From contig CAOKIL010000009.1 in assembly GCA_948468535.1 (NCBI GenBank), positions 1 to 33,621 on the forward strand: a stretch of DNA of 33,621 nt. The letters run 5' to 3'. Each line of letters opens with the position of its first letter. The stretch's first letter is position 1. A program made the translations under genes and the position numbers. Origin of the DNA: an uncultured Eubacteriales bacterium (GTDB taxonomy: Bacteria > Bacillota > Clostridia > Monoglobales > Monoglobaceae). The notes under the pieces are model-generated. The model was not told where the DNA came from. It worked only from the letters and a program-made list of their open reading frames with translations, and did no database searches. Positions 1-9,300 of this stretch are shown piece after piece.

Positions 1-77
1 TGGCATGGCGGAATATGGGTTCGGCATTGATTTCAAAGGCAAAGCCTTTGCTGAAATTGATTTTTTCTACACACTAC

Positions 78-104
78 GGCGGACATTTTGTCCGCCTCTT
101 TTTT
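78..104 (+). terminator. Rho-independent terminator of an upstream unit
   Basis: A 7-bp stem (GGCGGAC 78-84 with GTCCGCC 90-96), a 5-nt loop and a T-rich tail (97-104). It should end a transcript entering from the left. The gene it belongs to is outside the window. Positions 1-77 hold another hairpin (CAAAGGC/GCCTTTG, 34-50) and no coding sequence I can defend. Confidence 0.8.
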
Positions 105-113
105 AATACTATA

Positions 114-143
114 AAAATAAATCGTTATGATACGATTTATTTT
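114..143. promoter_or_regulatory. 12-bp-arm inverted repeat upstream of the GH43 promoter
   Basis: Perfect inverted repeat: AAAATAAATCGT (114-125), 6-nt spacer, ACGATTTATTTT (132-143). It ends 13 bp upstream of the predicted -35 of the glycosidase gene. It could be a binding site for a sugar-responsive regulator. It is AT-rich and sits just after a terminator, so it may instead be a second weak terminator stem. Confidence 0.4.
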
Positions 144-156
144 GTTTAATATTATC

Positions 157-185
157 TTGCATACGGCGGTGATATGTGATAGAAT
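157..185 (+). promoter_or_regulatory. Promoter for the GH43 gene
   Basis: -35 TTGCAT (157-162), 17-bp spacer, -10 TAGAAT (180-185) preceded by a TGTGA extended element. It lies about 55 bp upstream of the chosen start codon and fits a sigma-A type promoter. Confidence 0.6.
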
Positions 186-239
186 GGTGAGCAAAATTGA
201 TTAAAAATTTTGAGTAACATTTCTAAATTTGGAGGCAGT

Positions 240-1784
240 ATGATATATAATAATCCGGTTCACAGAGGATTTTTCCCTGATCCGTCGGTTATAAGGGTTG
301 GTGAAAATTATTATAAGGTGAATTCATCATTCCAGTACTTCCCGTGTATTCCGGTTTCACACTCCAGGGACTTAATCCACTGGGAGATTATCGGTCACGC
401 GGTGACAGAGCCTGAATATCTGGACTTGTCAGAAATAAAAGATTCGCATGGCATATGGGCACCTGATATATTCTATTATAATAATGAATTTTATGTAGTG
501 GCAACAATGCGGCTTAACGATAATTTTGAAGATAAAAATTATGCTGCCAGACAGCAGATTCTGATGAAGTCTAAAAATCCCGAAGGACCGTATTCAAAAC
601 CGGTATGGCTTGACGCCAACTCGATTGACCCGTCTCTTTTTGTGGACGATGATGGCAGGAAGTATATGGTCACTGCAAAGGCGGCTACAGTCTATGAGCT
701 GAATGATGATTTTACAGAGATTATTGCACCGCCGCGTACTGCGTGGCAAGGAACCGGCGAACGCTGCTCCGAAGGACCGCATATAATGAAGAAGGACGGA
801 TACTATTATGCTATAGTCGCAGAGGGAGGAACAGGTTACGGTCACGGAATTAATGTGGCAAGAAGCAAAGAACTCTTTGGTGAATACGAGGAGTGTCCGT
901 ATAACCCCGTTATGCGTCAGATCGATCCTGAAAAGCCTATCCAGAGAGCAGGACACGGTAAGTTGGTAGAGGATACAAACGGTGATTGGTGGGCATATTA
1001 TCTGTGCGGCAGACGAAACGGCGGCAACTACACTACGCTCGGCAGAGAGACTGCAATGAACCCGGTTACATGGACGGATGACGGCTGGTTTTTGATAAAC
1101 CAAGGCGAAGGTCCGAGTGAAGTCCAGAACGGACCAAATATACCGATGTGCGGTGAGGAGAAAAAATCGTTCTTTGACGATTTTGATTCCGATAAGCTGA
1201 GTCTTGAATGGGAGTTTGTCAGAAACCCTGATTACTCTAATCTTTCGCTGAACAAAGAACGCGAATGCAACCTTAGAATTTGGACGGGTGATGACAACTT
1301 AGATAATATCAGTGCGAAGAATACACTTTTGCACCGCGAAAGTGAATTTTGTTTCACTGCTGAAACAAAAGTTGAGTTTGAAGCAGACGAGAATTGCAGA
1401 GCCGGATTGACGTGTTATTACAGCACGGCTACATATGTACGATATAACATTACGAGAAAGCAGGGCAAAAAGATTGTTGAGCTTGTGCTGAACCGTAATA
1501 ATGGAGAAGAACTCGTTGCAGAGTCTGAGATACCTGAAAACACGCCGGTATACTTGAAGGTTCGTACAGAAGGTCAGAAACGCGAGTTTATGTTTAGTAC
1601 GGATATGGAGAATTATATGGTGACAGGAATTGTCAGTCCGTGCACGTTTTTGTGCGATGAGGGTGTTCCTGAGGACAGAAAACGTCATACAGGTACACTT
1701 ACAGGGGTGTTTGCCAACAACGGCGGGACAGGAAATAGGATACCCGCTGACTTTGATTGGTTCGGTATAAAGTTTGAATGCTAA
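240..1784 (+). CDS. Glycoside hydrolase family 43 (beta-xylosidase / alpha-L-arabinofuranosidase type)
   Basis: Probably a cytoplasmic enzyme that removes xylose or arabinose from short plant-polysaccharide fragments; no signal peptide is visible. The N-terminal half is a five-bladed beta-propeller of GH43: the opening NPVHRGFFPDPS gives the catalytic base Asp14, SIDPSLFVDDDG the pKa-modulating Asp130, and CSEGPHIMKKDGYYY the catalytic acid Glu178. From about residue 300 there is a beta-sandwich (concanavalin-A-like) domain typical of the larger GH43 beta-xylosidases. The frame is open from a TTG at 210, but ATG 240 is preferred: GGAGG lies 4 nt upstream and homologues begin near this NP motif. 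That gives 514 residues, usual for this architecture. The gene has its own promoter and appears monocistronic. Substrate preference cannot be fixed from sequence alone. Confidence 0.88.
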   Translation: MIYNNPVHRGFFPDPSVIRVGENYYKVNSSFQYFPCIPVSHSRDLIHWEIIGHAVTEPEYLDLSEIKDSHGIWAPDIFYYNNEFYVVATMRLNDNFEDKNYAARQQILMKSKNPEGPYSKPVWLDANSIDPSLFVDDDGRKYMVTAKAATVYELNDDFTEIIAPPRTAWQGTGERCSEGPHIMKKDGYYYAIVAEGGTGYGHGINVARSKELFGEYEECPYNPVMRQIDPEKPIQRAGHGKLVEDTNGDWWAYYLCGRRNGGNYTTLGRETAMNPVTWTDDGWFLINQGEGPSEVQNGPNIPMCGEEKKSFFDDFDSDKLSLEWEFVRNPDYSNLSLNKERECNLRIWTGDDNLDNISAKNTLLHRESEFCFTAETKVEFEADENCRAGLTCYYSTATYVRYNITRKQGKKIVELVLNRNNGEELVAESEIPENTPVYLKVRTEGQKREFMFSTDMENYMVTGIVSPCTFLCDEGVPEDRKRHTGTLTGVFANNGGTGNRIPADFDWFGIKFEC

Positions 1785-1846
1785 TATACAGTGTGTGGTG
1801 TAATGTCTATTATGTTGCATATTATATTTTTATGTATAAAAAATAC

Positions 1847-1875
1847 TTGCTAAAATGTGTAAAATGAGTTACAAT
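1847..1875 (+). promoter_or_regulatory. Promoter for glgP
   Basis: -35 TTGCTA (1847-1852), 17-bp spacer, -10 TACAAT (1870-1875). It lies about 80 bp upstream of the glgP start, in an AT-rich gap with no obvious terminator for the preceding gene. Confidence 0.6.
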
Positions 1876-1954
1876 AGAAAAACAGTGTTTTTTTGTTTTA
1901 CTTTTATAATAATATGTAATAGTGTGATACAAAAACGCATAAGGAGGAAATAAA

Positions 1955-4489
1955 ATGGAAAATAAAGAGATTGCTTCTAAGAAAAGAGCAGCGAACAAGG
2001 CAGAAGAGGCTGTGATATACCATAAGGCGCTGAAGCCCGGCACAGCTGAATTTGACAAGAAAAAGGAATTTATCAAATCCCAAATCACCGGCAAGGTAAA
2101 ACGTTACTTTGGTAAGCCGTTGACAAAGGCGGTTGACTTTGAGATTTACAGAGCTGCGGCTTTGACAATCCGTGATGAAATCATGGAGAAGTGGGTCAGC
2201 TATCAGGAAGAGGTTGACAAGAAGCCTCAAAAGGAGCTTTACTATTTATCATTTGAATTCCTGATGGGTCGTGCAATGGGCAACAACCTGATGAATATAA
2301 TGGAAACGGAAGTTTACAGACAGGCTATTAAAGAGCTTGGCTTTGACCTTGATAATATAGAAGAAGTTGAGACAGATGCAGGTCTCGGTAACGGAGGTCT
2401 CGGACGTCTTGCCGCATGCTTCCTTGATTCTCTCACTAATCTTGAGCTTCCGGCTTACGGCTGCGGTATCAGATACGAGTATGGTCTGTTTAAGCAAAAG
2501 ATAGTTGACGGCTATCAGATTGAGATGCCTGACCCTTGGCTCCAGAGCGGTAATGTTTGGGATATAGCAAGACCTGAGGATACAAAAGAAGTTCACTTCA
2601 ACGGACGTATTATCGAAAAGTGGGAAGACGGACAGATGAAGTTCGAGCATGTTGACTACAATACGGTAATTGCAGAGCCGTACGACATGCCGATTACAGG
2701 TTTTGATACCAATACAGTAAACACTCTCAGACTTTGGAAGGCATGTTCGCCTGAGGTTATTAACATGACCGAGTTTAACAGGGGCGATTATGCAAAAGCT
2801 AATGAGAACAGAAACCTTGCCGAAGTTATTTCAAAGGTTCTCTATCCTGAGGATAATCATTACGAGGGTAAATTGCTCAGACTTAAACAGCAGTACTTCT
2901 TTGTATCTGCTACAATTCAGTGGATTATTTCAAAGCATAAGCAGAAAAACTTATCATTGTTTGATATTCCTGATTATGTACAGATTCATATCAACGATAC
3001 TCATCCGACAATCGCTATACCTGAGCTCATGAGGATTCTCATGGACGAGGAGGGTATGTCATGGGATGACGCATGGAACATTGTCGGTAAAACATTTGCC
3101 TACACAAATCATACCATATTGTGTGAAGCTCTCGAAAAATGGCCGATGGAAATGGTTGATTCACTCCTTCCGCGTCTTGGACAGATTATACACGAAATCG
3201 ACAGACGCCAGAAGATAGCGTTAAATGACCGTTTCCCCGGAGACTTTGGCAAGATTGAATATATGTCTGTTATCCATAACGACGGACAGGTGAGCATGGC
3301 AAACCTGTGTCTCACAGCTTGTCACAGCGTAAACGGTGTGGCTGCGCTTCATACCGAGATTCTCAAAAAAGAAACATTTAAGGATTATTACAGCATCTAT
3401 CCGTATAAGTTTAAAAACATGACAAACGGAGTTACATTCAGAAGATGGCTGTATAAAGCGAATCCTGAGCTTTCAAATCTCATCTGCGATTCAATAGGCG
3501 ACGGCTGGGTTAAGGATTATAAGCAGCTCGAAAAACTTGTTCCATTTGCAGATGACAAGGTTTTCAGAGAGAAGTTTGCAAAGATTAAGCGTGATAATAA
3601 AGAAAGACTGGCTAAATATATCTTAGATCATAACGGCATCACAGTAGACCCGGATTCATTGTTTGATGTACAGATAAAGAGACTGCACGAGTACAAGAGA
3701 CAGCTTCTCAAAGCTTTCCATATCGTTTACAGATATAAGTCAATCATTGACAACCCCGAAACCGCCAACATGATGCCGGAGACATTTATTTTTGGTGCAA
3801 AAGCGGCTCCCGGTTATCATATGGCAAAGCTTATCATTAAGTTTATCAATAATGTTGCAAAGGTAGTAAACAACGATCCGAGAACAAAGGATATACTTAA
3901 AGTTGTATTTATCGAAAATTATAATGTTTCGGTTGCCGAGAAGATTGTTGCTGCTGCTAACCTCAGTGAGCAGATTTCAACTGCAAGCAAAGAGGCGTCC
4001 GGTACAGGTAACATGAAGCTCATGCTCAACGGTGCGCTTACTATGGGAACAATGGACGGAGCAAACGTTGAAATCAGAGAACAAGTCGGAGATGACAATA
4101 TCTTTATATTCGGTCTCTTGTCTGATGAGGTTCTCGGACTTTATTCAACAAACCGCTCACCGAGCCCGGAGCTTTATGCTACAAATATGGGAATCAAGAG
4201 TATAGTTGACACTCTTATCGACGGTACATTCTCAGACGGTGATCATAACATGTTCTATGATATATACAGATCACTGGTTCAGACGGGCGGAAACAGCTTT
4301 GCGGATCCGTATCTGCTGCTTGCTGACTTTGAGTCATACATCAGCGCATGTCATACGGCAAATAAACTTTATAAAGAAGATCAGGACGCATGGACAAAGA
4401 AGGCTATAATCAATACGGCCAAGGCGGGCTTCTTCAGCAGTGACAGAACAATAGAGGATTATAACAGAGAGATTTGGCATCTAAGATAA
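1955..4489 (+). CDS. glgP: Glycogen/starch/maltodextrin phosphorylase (GT35)
   Basis: Cytoplasmic enzyme that phosphorolyses alpha-1,4-glucan from the non-reducing end to give glucose 1-phosphate. The PLP-site motif EASGTGNMK is present, with the PLP-binding lysine at residue 688, followed by the family-typical NGALTMGTMDGANVEI. The N-terminal half carries GLGNGGLGRLAACFLDS and the RYEYGLFKQKI stretch of the family. At 844 residues it is slightly long because of a Lys/Ala-rich extension of about 30 residues before the conserved core. AAGGAGG is positioned just before ATG 1955. It is flanked by its own promoter and a strong terminator, so it is a single-gene unit; its position beside the ribosomal operon looks incidental. 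Confidence 0.96.
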   Translation: MENKEIASKKRAANKAEEAVIYHKALKPGTAEFDKKKEFIKSQITGKVKRYFGKPLTKAVDFEIYRAAALTIRDEIMEKWVSYQEEVDKKPQKELYYLSFEFLMGRAMGNNLMNIMETEVYRQAIKELGFDLDNIEEVETDAGLGNGGLGRLAACFLDSLTNLELPAYGCGIRYEYGLFKQKIVDGYQIEMPDPWLQSGNVWDIARPEDTKEVHFNGRIIEKWEDGQMKFEHVDYNTVIAEPYDMPITGFDTNTVNTLRLWKACSPEVINMTEFNRGDYAKANENRNLAEVISKVLYPEDNHYEGKLLRLKQQYFFVSATIQWIISKHKQKNLSLFDIPDYVQIHINDTHPTIAIPELMRILMDEEGMSWDDAWNIVGKTFAYTNHTILCEALEKWPMEMVDSLLPRLGQIIHEIDRRQKIALNDRFPGDFGKIEYMSVIHNDGQVSMANLCLTACHSVNGVAALHTEILKKETFKDYYSIYPYKFKNMTNGVTFRRWLYKANPELSNLICDSIGDGWVKDYKQLEKLVPFADDKVFREKFAKIKRDNKERLAKYILDHNGITVDPDSLFDVQIKRLHEYKRQLLKAFHIVYRYKSIIDNPETANMMPETFIFGAKAAPGYHMAKLIIKFINNVAKVVNNDPRTKDILKVVFIENYNVSVAEKIVAAANLSEQISTASKEASGTGNMKLMLNGALTMGTMDGANVEIREQVGDDNIFIFGLLSDEVLGLYSTNRSPSPELYATNMGIKSIVDTLIDGTFSDGDHNMFYDIYRSLVQTGGNSFADPYLLLADFESYISACHTANKLYKEDQDAWTKKAIINTAKAGFFSSDRTIEDYNREIWHLR

Positions 4490-4500
4490 TATAGGCATAT

Positions 4501-4531
4501 AAATACCGCTCATAAAAATGAGCGGTATTTT
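4501..4531 (+). terminator. Terminator after glgP
   Basis: A 13-bp perfect stem (4501-4513 with 4518-4530) and a 4-nt A loop; the right arm itself supplies the terminal T run (ATTTTA). It lies 11 nt after the glgP stop codon and isolates glgP from the ribosomal promoter. Confidence 0.85.
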
Positions 4532-4608
4532 AATGTTCAACATACAAAAATGTGCAATAAAATGCCGGTCAAAGGCTGAAATTTGTGTAGTTTTTGCCGA
4601 AAATTTTC

Positions 4609-4637
4609 TTGACATTTTTTTGCAAAGATAGTATAAT
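4609..4637 (+). promoter_or_regulatory. S10 operon promoter (perfect consensus)
   Basis: -35 TTGACA (4609-4614), 17-bp spacer, -10 TATAAT (4632-4637): an exact match to the sigma-A consensus with optimal spacing, as expected for the main ribosomal-protein promoter. An AT-rich stretch upstream (4591-4608) could act as an UP element. Transcription should start near 4644. Confidence 0.88.
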
Positions 4638-4643
4638 GGTTAG

Positions 4644-4928
4644 GCGTGACAGAGACATACGATGAACTCGGAGGTGGCAAACCTGCGTAAATACGCTGGT
4701 TTGGAAATTTCGGGGGAGATTGTCCGGTTTTCAAAACAGGGCGGAAGGTCACACTTAAAACAGAATACACCTATGCCTTTTTTGCATTATGCTGGTGCGA
4801 ATGTGCGTAGTACTGTGTTAATTCCACCCGAATTATGCCTGTTTGGCGGCAATTTCGGGTTTAATTTTGTAACCGTGCGAAACGCCCGGCACGGTGTAAA
4901 CTTATTACAATAAGGAGGGTACATTTTC
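4644..4928 (+). promoter_or_regulatory. Structured 5' leader of the S10 operon
   Basis: About 285 nt of mRNA leader with no convincing gene. Hairpins visible: AAACCTGCGT/ACGCTGGTTT (4679-4688 with 4693-4702, one T-T mismatch); a long arm 4826-4834 with 4851-4860 enclosing GCC/GGC; and ACCGTGC/GCACGGT (4872-4878 with 4889-4895) with the 10-nt loop GAAACGCCCG. The last hairpin is about 17 nt before the rpsJ ribosome site, so it could affect rpsJ translation. S10-operon leaders in other bacteria bind L4; whether this one does is unknown. An 83-codon frame (4662-4913) is judged spurious. Confidence 0.55.
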
Positions 4929-5237
4929 ATGGCAACAGAGAGAATCAGAATCAGACTTAAAGCTTACGATTCAAATCTTATCGACCAGAGTGCCGCTAAG
5001 ATTGTTGAAACAGCTAAGAGAACAGGCGCAAAGGTATCGGGTCCTATCCCGCTTCCTACCAGAAAGGAAGTTGTTACAATCCTGAGAGCTGTTCATAAGT
5101 ATAAGGACTCTCGTGAGCAGTTTGAGCTCAGAACCCATAAGAGACTTATCGATGTTCTTAACCCGAACGGCAAGACAATCGATGCTCTTAAACACCTTGA
5201 CTTGCCGGCAGGTGTTGATATCGAACTGAAGATTTAG
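4929..5237 (+). CDS. rpsJ: 30S ribosomal protein S10 (NusE)
   Basis: Binds the head of the 30S subunit and, with NusB, takes part in rRNA transcription antitermination. The 102 residues match the family length. Hallmarks are the start [18 protein letters not shown], the central [21 protein letters not shown] part and the end [13 protein letters not shown]. It is the first gene of the operon, with an AAGGAGG site upstream of ATG 4929. The usual str-operon genes (rpsL, rpsG, fusA, tuf) are not upstream here; glgP is. Confidence 0.98.
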   Translation: MATERIRIRLKAYDSNLIDQSAAKIVETAKRTGAKVSGPIPLPTRKEVVTILRAVHKYKDSREQFELRTHKRLIDVLNPNGKTIDALKHLDLPAGVDIELKI

Positions 5238-5391
5238 TTTAATAAGGCCGAATATACAGACATAGCGTTCGGCAGCGGCAAAACAAAAACAGTTTACCAA
5301 AAATTTCGGTTATGTTGGGGATTACTCAACCGCTGACCCGCAGGTATGTTTAATTTTAAACCAATGCTTGTGTATATAGGAGGAAAGAAAC
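5238..5391 (+). promoter_or_regulatory. rpsJ-rplC intercistronic region with two hairpins
   Basis: A 154-nt gap. Hairpin 1: GCCGAA/TTCGGC (5247-5252 with 5268-5273), loop 15 nt. Hairpin 2: CGGTT/AACCG (5307-5311 with 5328-5332). Neither is followed by a T run, so they are not typical terminators. They may set mRNA processing or the translation of rplC. No promoter is evident. Confidence 0.4.
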
Positions 5392-6027
5392 ATGAAGAAG
5401 GCAATCTTAGGTAAAAAGATTGGCATGACACAGATTTTCACTGAGGACGGAGTACTCATTCCGGTTTCCGTAATTCAGGCAGGTCCGTGTCCGGTAGTAC
5501 AAAAAAAGACCGAAGAAGTTGATGGTTACACAGCTGTTCAGGTCGGATTTGAGGACAAGAAAGAAAAACGCGCAAACAAGCCCGAAAAAGGTCACTTCAG
5601 CAAGGCCGGCGTTCCGGTTAAGAAGCACCTTAAAGAGTTCAAGCTTGAAAATGCGGCAGAGCTTAATGTAGGTGATAATCTCACAGTTGAGCAGTTCGCA
5701 GACGGTGATGTTGTTGATGTTACCGGAACAAGCAAGGGTCATGGTTTTGCAGGTACAATCAAGAGATGGGGAACACACAGAGGTCCTATGACACACGGTT
5801 CTCACTATCACAGAGGTCCGGGTTCACTCGGCGCTTGTTCAGACCCATCAAGAGTGTTCAAGGGCAAGAAGATGCCGGGACATTACGGTGTGGATAAGGT
5901 TACAATCCAGAATCTTGATTTAGTTAAAATAGATACAGAGCGCAATCTTCTGTTGGTTAAAGGTTCTATTCCGGGACCTAAGGGCGGCTTGGTTGTTGTT
6001 CGCGACGCAGTTAAGGCAAGCGTATAA
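5392..6027 (+). CDS. rplC: 50S ribosomal protein L3
   Basis: Early-assembly 23S rRNA-binding protein whose long loop reaches the peptidyl-transferase centre. The 211 residues match the family. The N-terminal [19 protein letters not shown] and the signature loop [18 protein letters not shown] through [29 protein letters not shown] (about residues 113-166) are intact. A GGAGG site precedes ATG 5392. Overlapping start positions further upstream of the next gene inside this 3' end are not credible. Confidence 0.98.
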   Translation: MKKAILGKKIGMTQIFTEDGVLIPVSVIQAGPCPVVQKKTEEVDGYTAVQVGFEDKKEKRANKPEKGHFSKAGVPVKKHLKEFKLENAAELNVGDNLTVEQFADGDVVDVTGTSKGHGFAGTIKRWGTHRGPMTHGSHYHRGPGSLGACSDPSRVFKGKKMPGHYGVDKVTIQNLDLVKIDTERNLLLVKGSIPGPKGGLVVVRDAVKASV

Positions 6028-6052
6028 ACCACAGAGAGAGGAGGATATAGAA

Positions 6053-6676
6053 ATGCCTACATTAGACGTTTATAACGTTGACGGCAAGGCTGTCAGCAAG
6101 ATAGATTTGAATGAAAACGTTTTTGGTATAGAAGTAAACAAAGACGTTATGCACGAAGTAGTAGTGAATTACTTGGCAAACCAGAGACAGGGCACACAGT
6201 CAACTCTGACCCGTACAGAGGTTAGAGGCGGCGGTATCAAGCCTTGGAGACAGAAAGGTACAGGCCGTGCAAGACAAGGTAGTATCCGTGCTCCACAGTG
6301 GGTCGGAGGCGGTGTTGCTATCGGTCCTAAGCCGAGAAGTTACAGATACACTGTAAATAAAAAGGTTAGACAGTTGGCTTTAAAGTCAGCATTGTCTTCT
6401 AAAGTTCAGGAGAACGAACTTATCGTTTTGGATTCACTTGAGTGCAGCGAATACAAGACAAAGCAGATTGCAAGTATGCTTGCTAATCTTAATGTTTCAG
6501 AAAAGGCTTTGATAGTTCTTCCGGAGAACGATAAGAAAATCGTAAACTCAGCAAGAAACATTAGAGGTGTTGACACAACATTTGTTGGTGCAATAAACAC
6601 ATATGAAGTATTGAATCACACAAAGTGCATTATCTTAAAGGATGCAGTAGCGAAACTTGAGGAGGTGTACGCATAA
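6053..6676 (+). CDS. rplD: 50S ribosomal protein L4
   Basis: Binds 23S rRNA domain I and lines the exit tunnel through an extended Arg/Gly-rich loop, seen here from about residue 45 to 95 ([35 protein letters not shown]). In many bacteria L4 represses its own operon, making it a candidate ligand for the leader upstream of rpsJ. ATG 6053, after GAGGAGGAT, gives 207 residues starting [11 protein letters not shown], the family start; an in-frame extension back to 5993 overlaps rplC and is rejected. The stop codon overlaps the rplW start by one base (TAATG), implying translational coupling. Confidence 0.97.
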   Translation: MPTLDVYNVDGKAVSKIDLNENVFGIEVNKDVMHEVVVNYLANQRQGTQSTLTRTEVRGGGIKPWRQKGTGRARQGSIRAPQWVGGGVAIGPKPRSYRYTVNKKVRQLALKSALSSKVQENELIVLDSLECSEYKTKQIASMLANLNVSEKALIVLPENDKKIVNSARNIRGVDTTFVGAINTYEVLNHTKCIILKDAVAKLEEVYA

Positions 6677-6960
6677 TGGTAGCACACGATATTATCAGAA
6701 GACCCATCATTACTGAAAAGAGTATGGATCAGACAGCGGACAAAAAGTACACTTTTGAAGTTGCTAAGAACGCAAACAAGATTGAGATTAAAAAGGCTGT
6801 TGAAGAAATCTTCAAGGTAGAGGTTGAAAAGGTTACTACAATCAACTACAAGGGCAAGCCGAAAAGACAGGGTGTGTTTGCAGGTAAGAGAGCAGACTGG
6901 AAGAAAGCAGTTGTAAAGCTCACACCGTCAAGCAAGACCATCGAGTTGTTTGAGTCTTAA
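6676..6960 (+). CDS. rplW: 50S ribosomal protein L23
   Basis: Sits at the tunnel exit and is a docking point for trigger factor and SRP. The 94 residues carry the family start [15 protein letters not shown] and the [26 protein letters not shown] segment. It overlaps rplD by one base, with the GGAGG site lying inside the rplD 3' end. Confidence 0.97.
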   Translation: MVAHDIIRRPIITEKSMDQTADKKYTFEVAKNANKIEIKKAVEEIFKVEVEKVTTINYKGKPKRQGVFAGKRADWKKAVVKLTPSSKTIELFES

Positions 6961-6998
6961 TCTAAACCTTAAATTTTGCAGATAAGGAGATATAGAAA

Positions 6999-7832
6999 AT
7001 GGGAATTAAGAAATATAATCCTACTACACCTTCACTGCGTCAGATGACATGTTCTACTTTTGAAGAGATAGATAAAGTAGCGCCGGAGAAATCGCTGCTC
7101 CGTCCTCTTCACAGCAAAGCAGGACGTAACGCTAACGGCAGAATCACTGTCAGACACCGCGGTGGTGGTACAAAGAGAAAGTACAGAGTTATTGACTTTA
7201 AGAGAAATAAGGACGGAATAGAAGCAACTGTTCAGTCTATAGAGTACGATCCGAACAGATCAGCAAACATCGCACTTCTTCAGTATGAAGACGGCGTAAA
7301 GACATATATCATTGCACCTGTTGGTCTGAAAAAGGGCGACAAGGTTATCTCGGGCGAAGGCGCAGATATTAAGCCGGGTAACGCAATGGAAATAAAGGAT
7401 ATCCCTGTTGGTACAATGATTTACAACATCGAACTTAACCCGGGCAAGGGCGGTCAGATGGTTAGAAGTGCAGGCAATACAGCTCAGCTTATGGCTAAAG
7501 AGAACGGTTTTGCACAGGTTAGACTGCCAAGCGGTGAGGTTAGAATGATTAGACTTAACTGTCGTGCAACAATCGGTCAGGTTGGTAATACAGATTATGA
7601 AAACATCAATCTCGGTAAGGCAGGAAGAAAGCGCCATATGGGTTGGAGACCTACCGTTCGTGGTGTTGTTATGAACCCGAATGACCATCCGCACGGCGGT
7701 GGTGAAGGTAAGTCACCTATCGGTATGCCGAGTCCTGTTACTCCGTGGGGTAAGCCGGCACTGGGTTATAAGACAAGAAATAAGAAGAAAGCGTCTGACA
7801 AGTTCATTGTTAAGAGACGTAATGCTAAATAA
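6999..7832 (+). CDS. rplB: 50S ribosomal protein L2
   Basis: Primary 23S rRNA-binding protein needed for subunit association and peptidyl-transferase activity. The 277 residues are typical. Conserved segments include [18 protein letters not shown], the [16 protein letters not shown] stretch and [26 protein letters not shown], with the functionally important His-Pro-His at residues 230-232. It lies 38 nt after rplW with its own AAGGAG site. Confidence 0.98.
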   Translation: MGIKKYNPTTPSLRQMTCSTFEEIDKVAPEKSLLRPLHSKAGRNANGRITVRHRGGGTKRKYRVIDFKRNKDGIEATVQSIEYDPNRSANIALLQYEDGVKTYIIAPVGLKKGDKVISGEGADIKPGNAMEIKDIPVGTMIYNIELNPGKGGQMVRSAGNTAQLMAKENGFAQVRLPSGEVRMIRLNCRATIGQVGNTDYENINLGKAGRKRHMGWRPTVRGVVMNPNDHPHGGGEGKSPIGMPSPVTPWGKPALGYKTRNKKKASDKFIVKRRNAK

Positions 7833-7846
7833 GGAGGGAATATAAT

Positions 7847-8119
7847 ATGGGCAGAAGTGTTAAGAAGGGACCTTTCGTTGACCAGAAGCTTCTTGCAAGA
7901 ATCGTTGCAATGAATGAGAAGAACGAGAAGAATGTATTAAAGACATGGTCTAGAGCTTCCACAATATTCCCTGAGATGGTAGGACATACCATAGCAGTAT
8001 ATGATGGAAGAAAGCATGTTCCGGTATATGTAAGCGAGGACATGGTTGGTCACAAGCTCGGCGAGTTTGCTCCTACAAGAACATATAGAGGTCATGCCGG
8101 CGCAAAAACAACCGGTTAA
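7847..8119 (+). CDS. rpsS: 30S ribosomal protein S19
   Basis: Forms a complex with S13 in the 30S head near the A-site tRNA. The 90 residues start [15 protein letters not shown] and contain the conserved [30 protein letters not shown] and [14 protein letters not shown] stretches. AAGGAGGG lies shortly before ATG 7847 and the gene follows rplB by 14 nt. Confidence 0.98.
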   Translation: MGRSVKKGPFVDQKLLARIVAMNEKNEKNVLKTWSRASTIFPEMVGHTIAVYDGRKHVPVYVSEDMVGHKLGEFAPTRTYRGHAGAKTTG

Positions 8120-8224
8120 GCCTAAGCTTGCTTATTTGGAACTGTAGAGACAAAGACTGGTCAAAATAATTATTTGACTGAATTGATTTAATATTGATTT
8201 AGTATTGAAAGGAGCCATACAGAT

Positions 8225-8560
8225 ATGGAAGCAGTAGCAAAAGTTACTCATGTCCGCATTGCGCCGAGAAAGGTAAGAGTTGTAATTGACCTTATCAGAA
8301 ACAAGCCTGTTGGCGAAGCAATCGGTATCTTGAAGAACACTCCTAAGGCTGCAAGTCCTGTTGTAGAGAAGCTGCTCAATTCTGCAATCGCAAATGCTGA
8401 AAACAACCATCAGATGGATGTTGAAAAGTTGTATGTTGCAGAGGTATATGCAGACCAGGGACCAACGCTTAAGAGAATTCAGGCAAGAGCGCAGGGACGT
8501 GCATTTAGAATAAACAAGAAAACAAGTCATATTACAATAAAACTTCAGGAGAAGGAATAA
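8225..8560 (+). CDS. rplV: 50S ribosomal protein L22
   Basis: Its long beta-hairpin lines the nascent-peptide tunnel beside L4, where macrolide-resistance changes occur. The 111 residues contain the conserved [21 protein letters not shown] start and the hairpin [20 protein letters not shown]. The 105-nt gap before it (8120-8224) is longer than usual and holds only one weak stem, GTCAAA/TTTGAC (8160-8165 with 8173-8178). The start is set by AAAGGAG upstream of ATG 8225. Confidence 0.97.
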   Translation: MEAVAKVTHVRIAPRKVRVVIDLIRNKPVGEAIGILKNTPKAASPVVEKLLNSAIANAENNHQMDVEKLYVAEVYADQGPTLKRIQARAQGRAFRINKKTSHITIKLQEKE

Positions 8561-8577
8561 GATAGGAGGACAAAAGC

Positions 8578-9300
8578 ATGGGTCAGAAAGTTAATCCGCA
8601 TGGTCTCAGAGTCGGTGTTATTAAGGACTGGGATTCACGTTGGTTTGCAAACAAAAAGGACTTCGGCGACAGCCTCGTAGAGGACTATAACCTCAGAGTA
8701 TTCTTAAAGAAAAAGTTATTCCAGGCCGGAGTTGCAAAAATCGAGATAGAAAAATTTGCGAATAAAGTTCGTATTTCAATCCACGCCGGTAAGCCGGGTA
8801 TCGTAATCGGTAAGGGCGGTAGCGAGATTGAGAAGCTCAAGAAAGAGCTTGAAAAGATGACAGGCAAGACTATCATCTTAAACGTAATAGAAGTTAAGAA
8901 TCCTGATTTGGACGCACAGTTAGTTGCTGAGAACATTGCATCACAGCTTGAGAGACGTATTTCTTTTAGAAAGGCTATGAAGCAGTGTATGGGCAGAGCT
9001 ATGAAGCTTGGCGCCAAGGGTATCAAGACACAGGTAGCAGGTCGTGTCGGCGGCGCCGAAATCGCAAGAACAGAGCATTATCATGAGGGAACCATTCCGC
9101 TTCAGACACTCAGAGCGGACATCGATTACGGATTTGCTGAGGCAAATACAACATACGGAAAAATCGGTGTTAAGACATGGATATACAGAGGTGAAGTTCT
9201 CGCAGATAAGGGCGCGCGTACTCAGAGAAGAGAGCAGCCCAGAAGAGAAGCTCCAGGAAGACAGCAGAGAAGTGCAGGTCAGAGAGGAGGCAGAAGATAA
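8578..9300 (+). CDS. rpsC: 30S ribosomal protein S3
   Basis: Lies at the mRNA entry channel and contributes to helicase activity. The N-terminal [21 protein letters not shown] is conserved, a type-II KH domain follows with its GKGG loop at residues 78-81, and the C-terminal S3 domain has the GCKG-like [20 protein letters not shown]. At 240 residues it ends in an Arg/Gln/Gly-rich tail of about 25 residues, a common and variable feature. The stop overlaps the rplP start by one base. Confidence 0.98.
   Translation: MGQKVNPHGLRVGVIKDWDSRWFANKKDFGDSLVEDYNLRVFLKKKLFQAGVAKIEIEKFANKVRISIHAGKPGIVIGKGGSEIEKLKKELEKMTGKTIILNVIEVKNPDLDAQLVAENIASQLERRISFRKAMKQCMGRAMKLGAKGIKTQVAGRVGGAEIARTEHYHEGTIPLQTLRADIDYGFAEANTTYGKIGVKTWIYRGEVLADKGARTQRREQPRREAPGRQQRSAGQRGGRR

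Noticed and set aside
1-77. End of an upstream coding gene
   Set aside because: One frame is open through the terminator stem, but its translation resembles nothing and the hairpin sequence favours a 3' untranslated tail.
4662-4913. 83-codon frame in the S10 leader
   Set aside because: Although GGAGG is nearby, the ATG precedes it rather than follows it, the protein has no recognisable features, and the same bases form hairpins.
5993-6052. 20-residue N-terminal extension of L4
   Set aside because: It overlaps the rplC 3' end in another frame and lacks a ribosome site; ATG 6053 has GAGGAGG and gives the family start.
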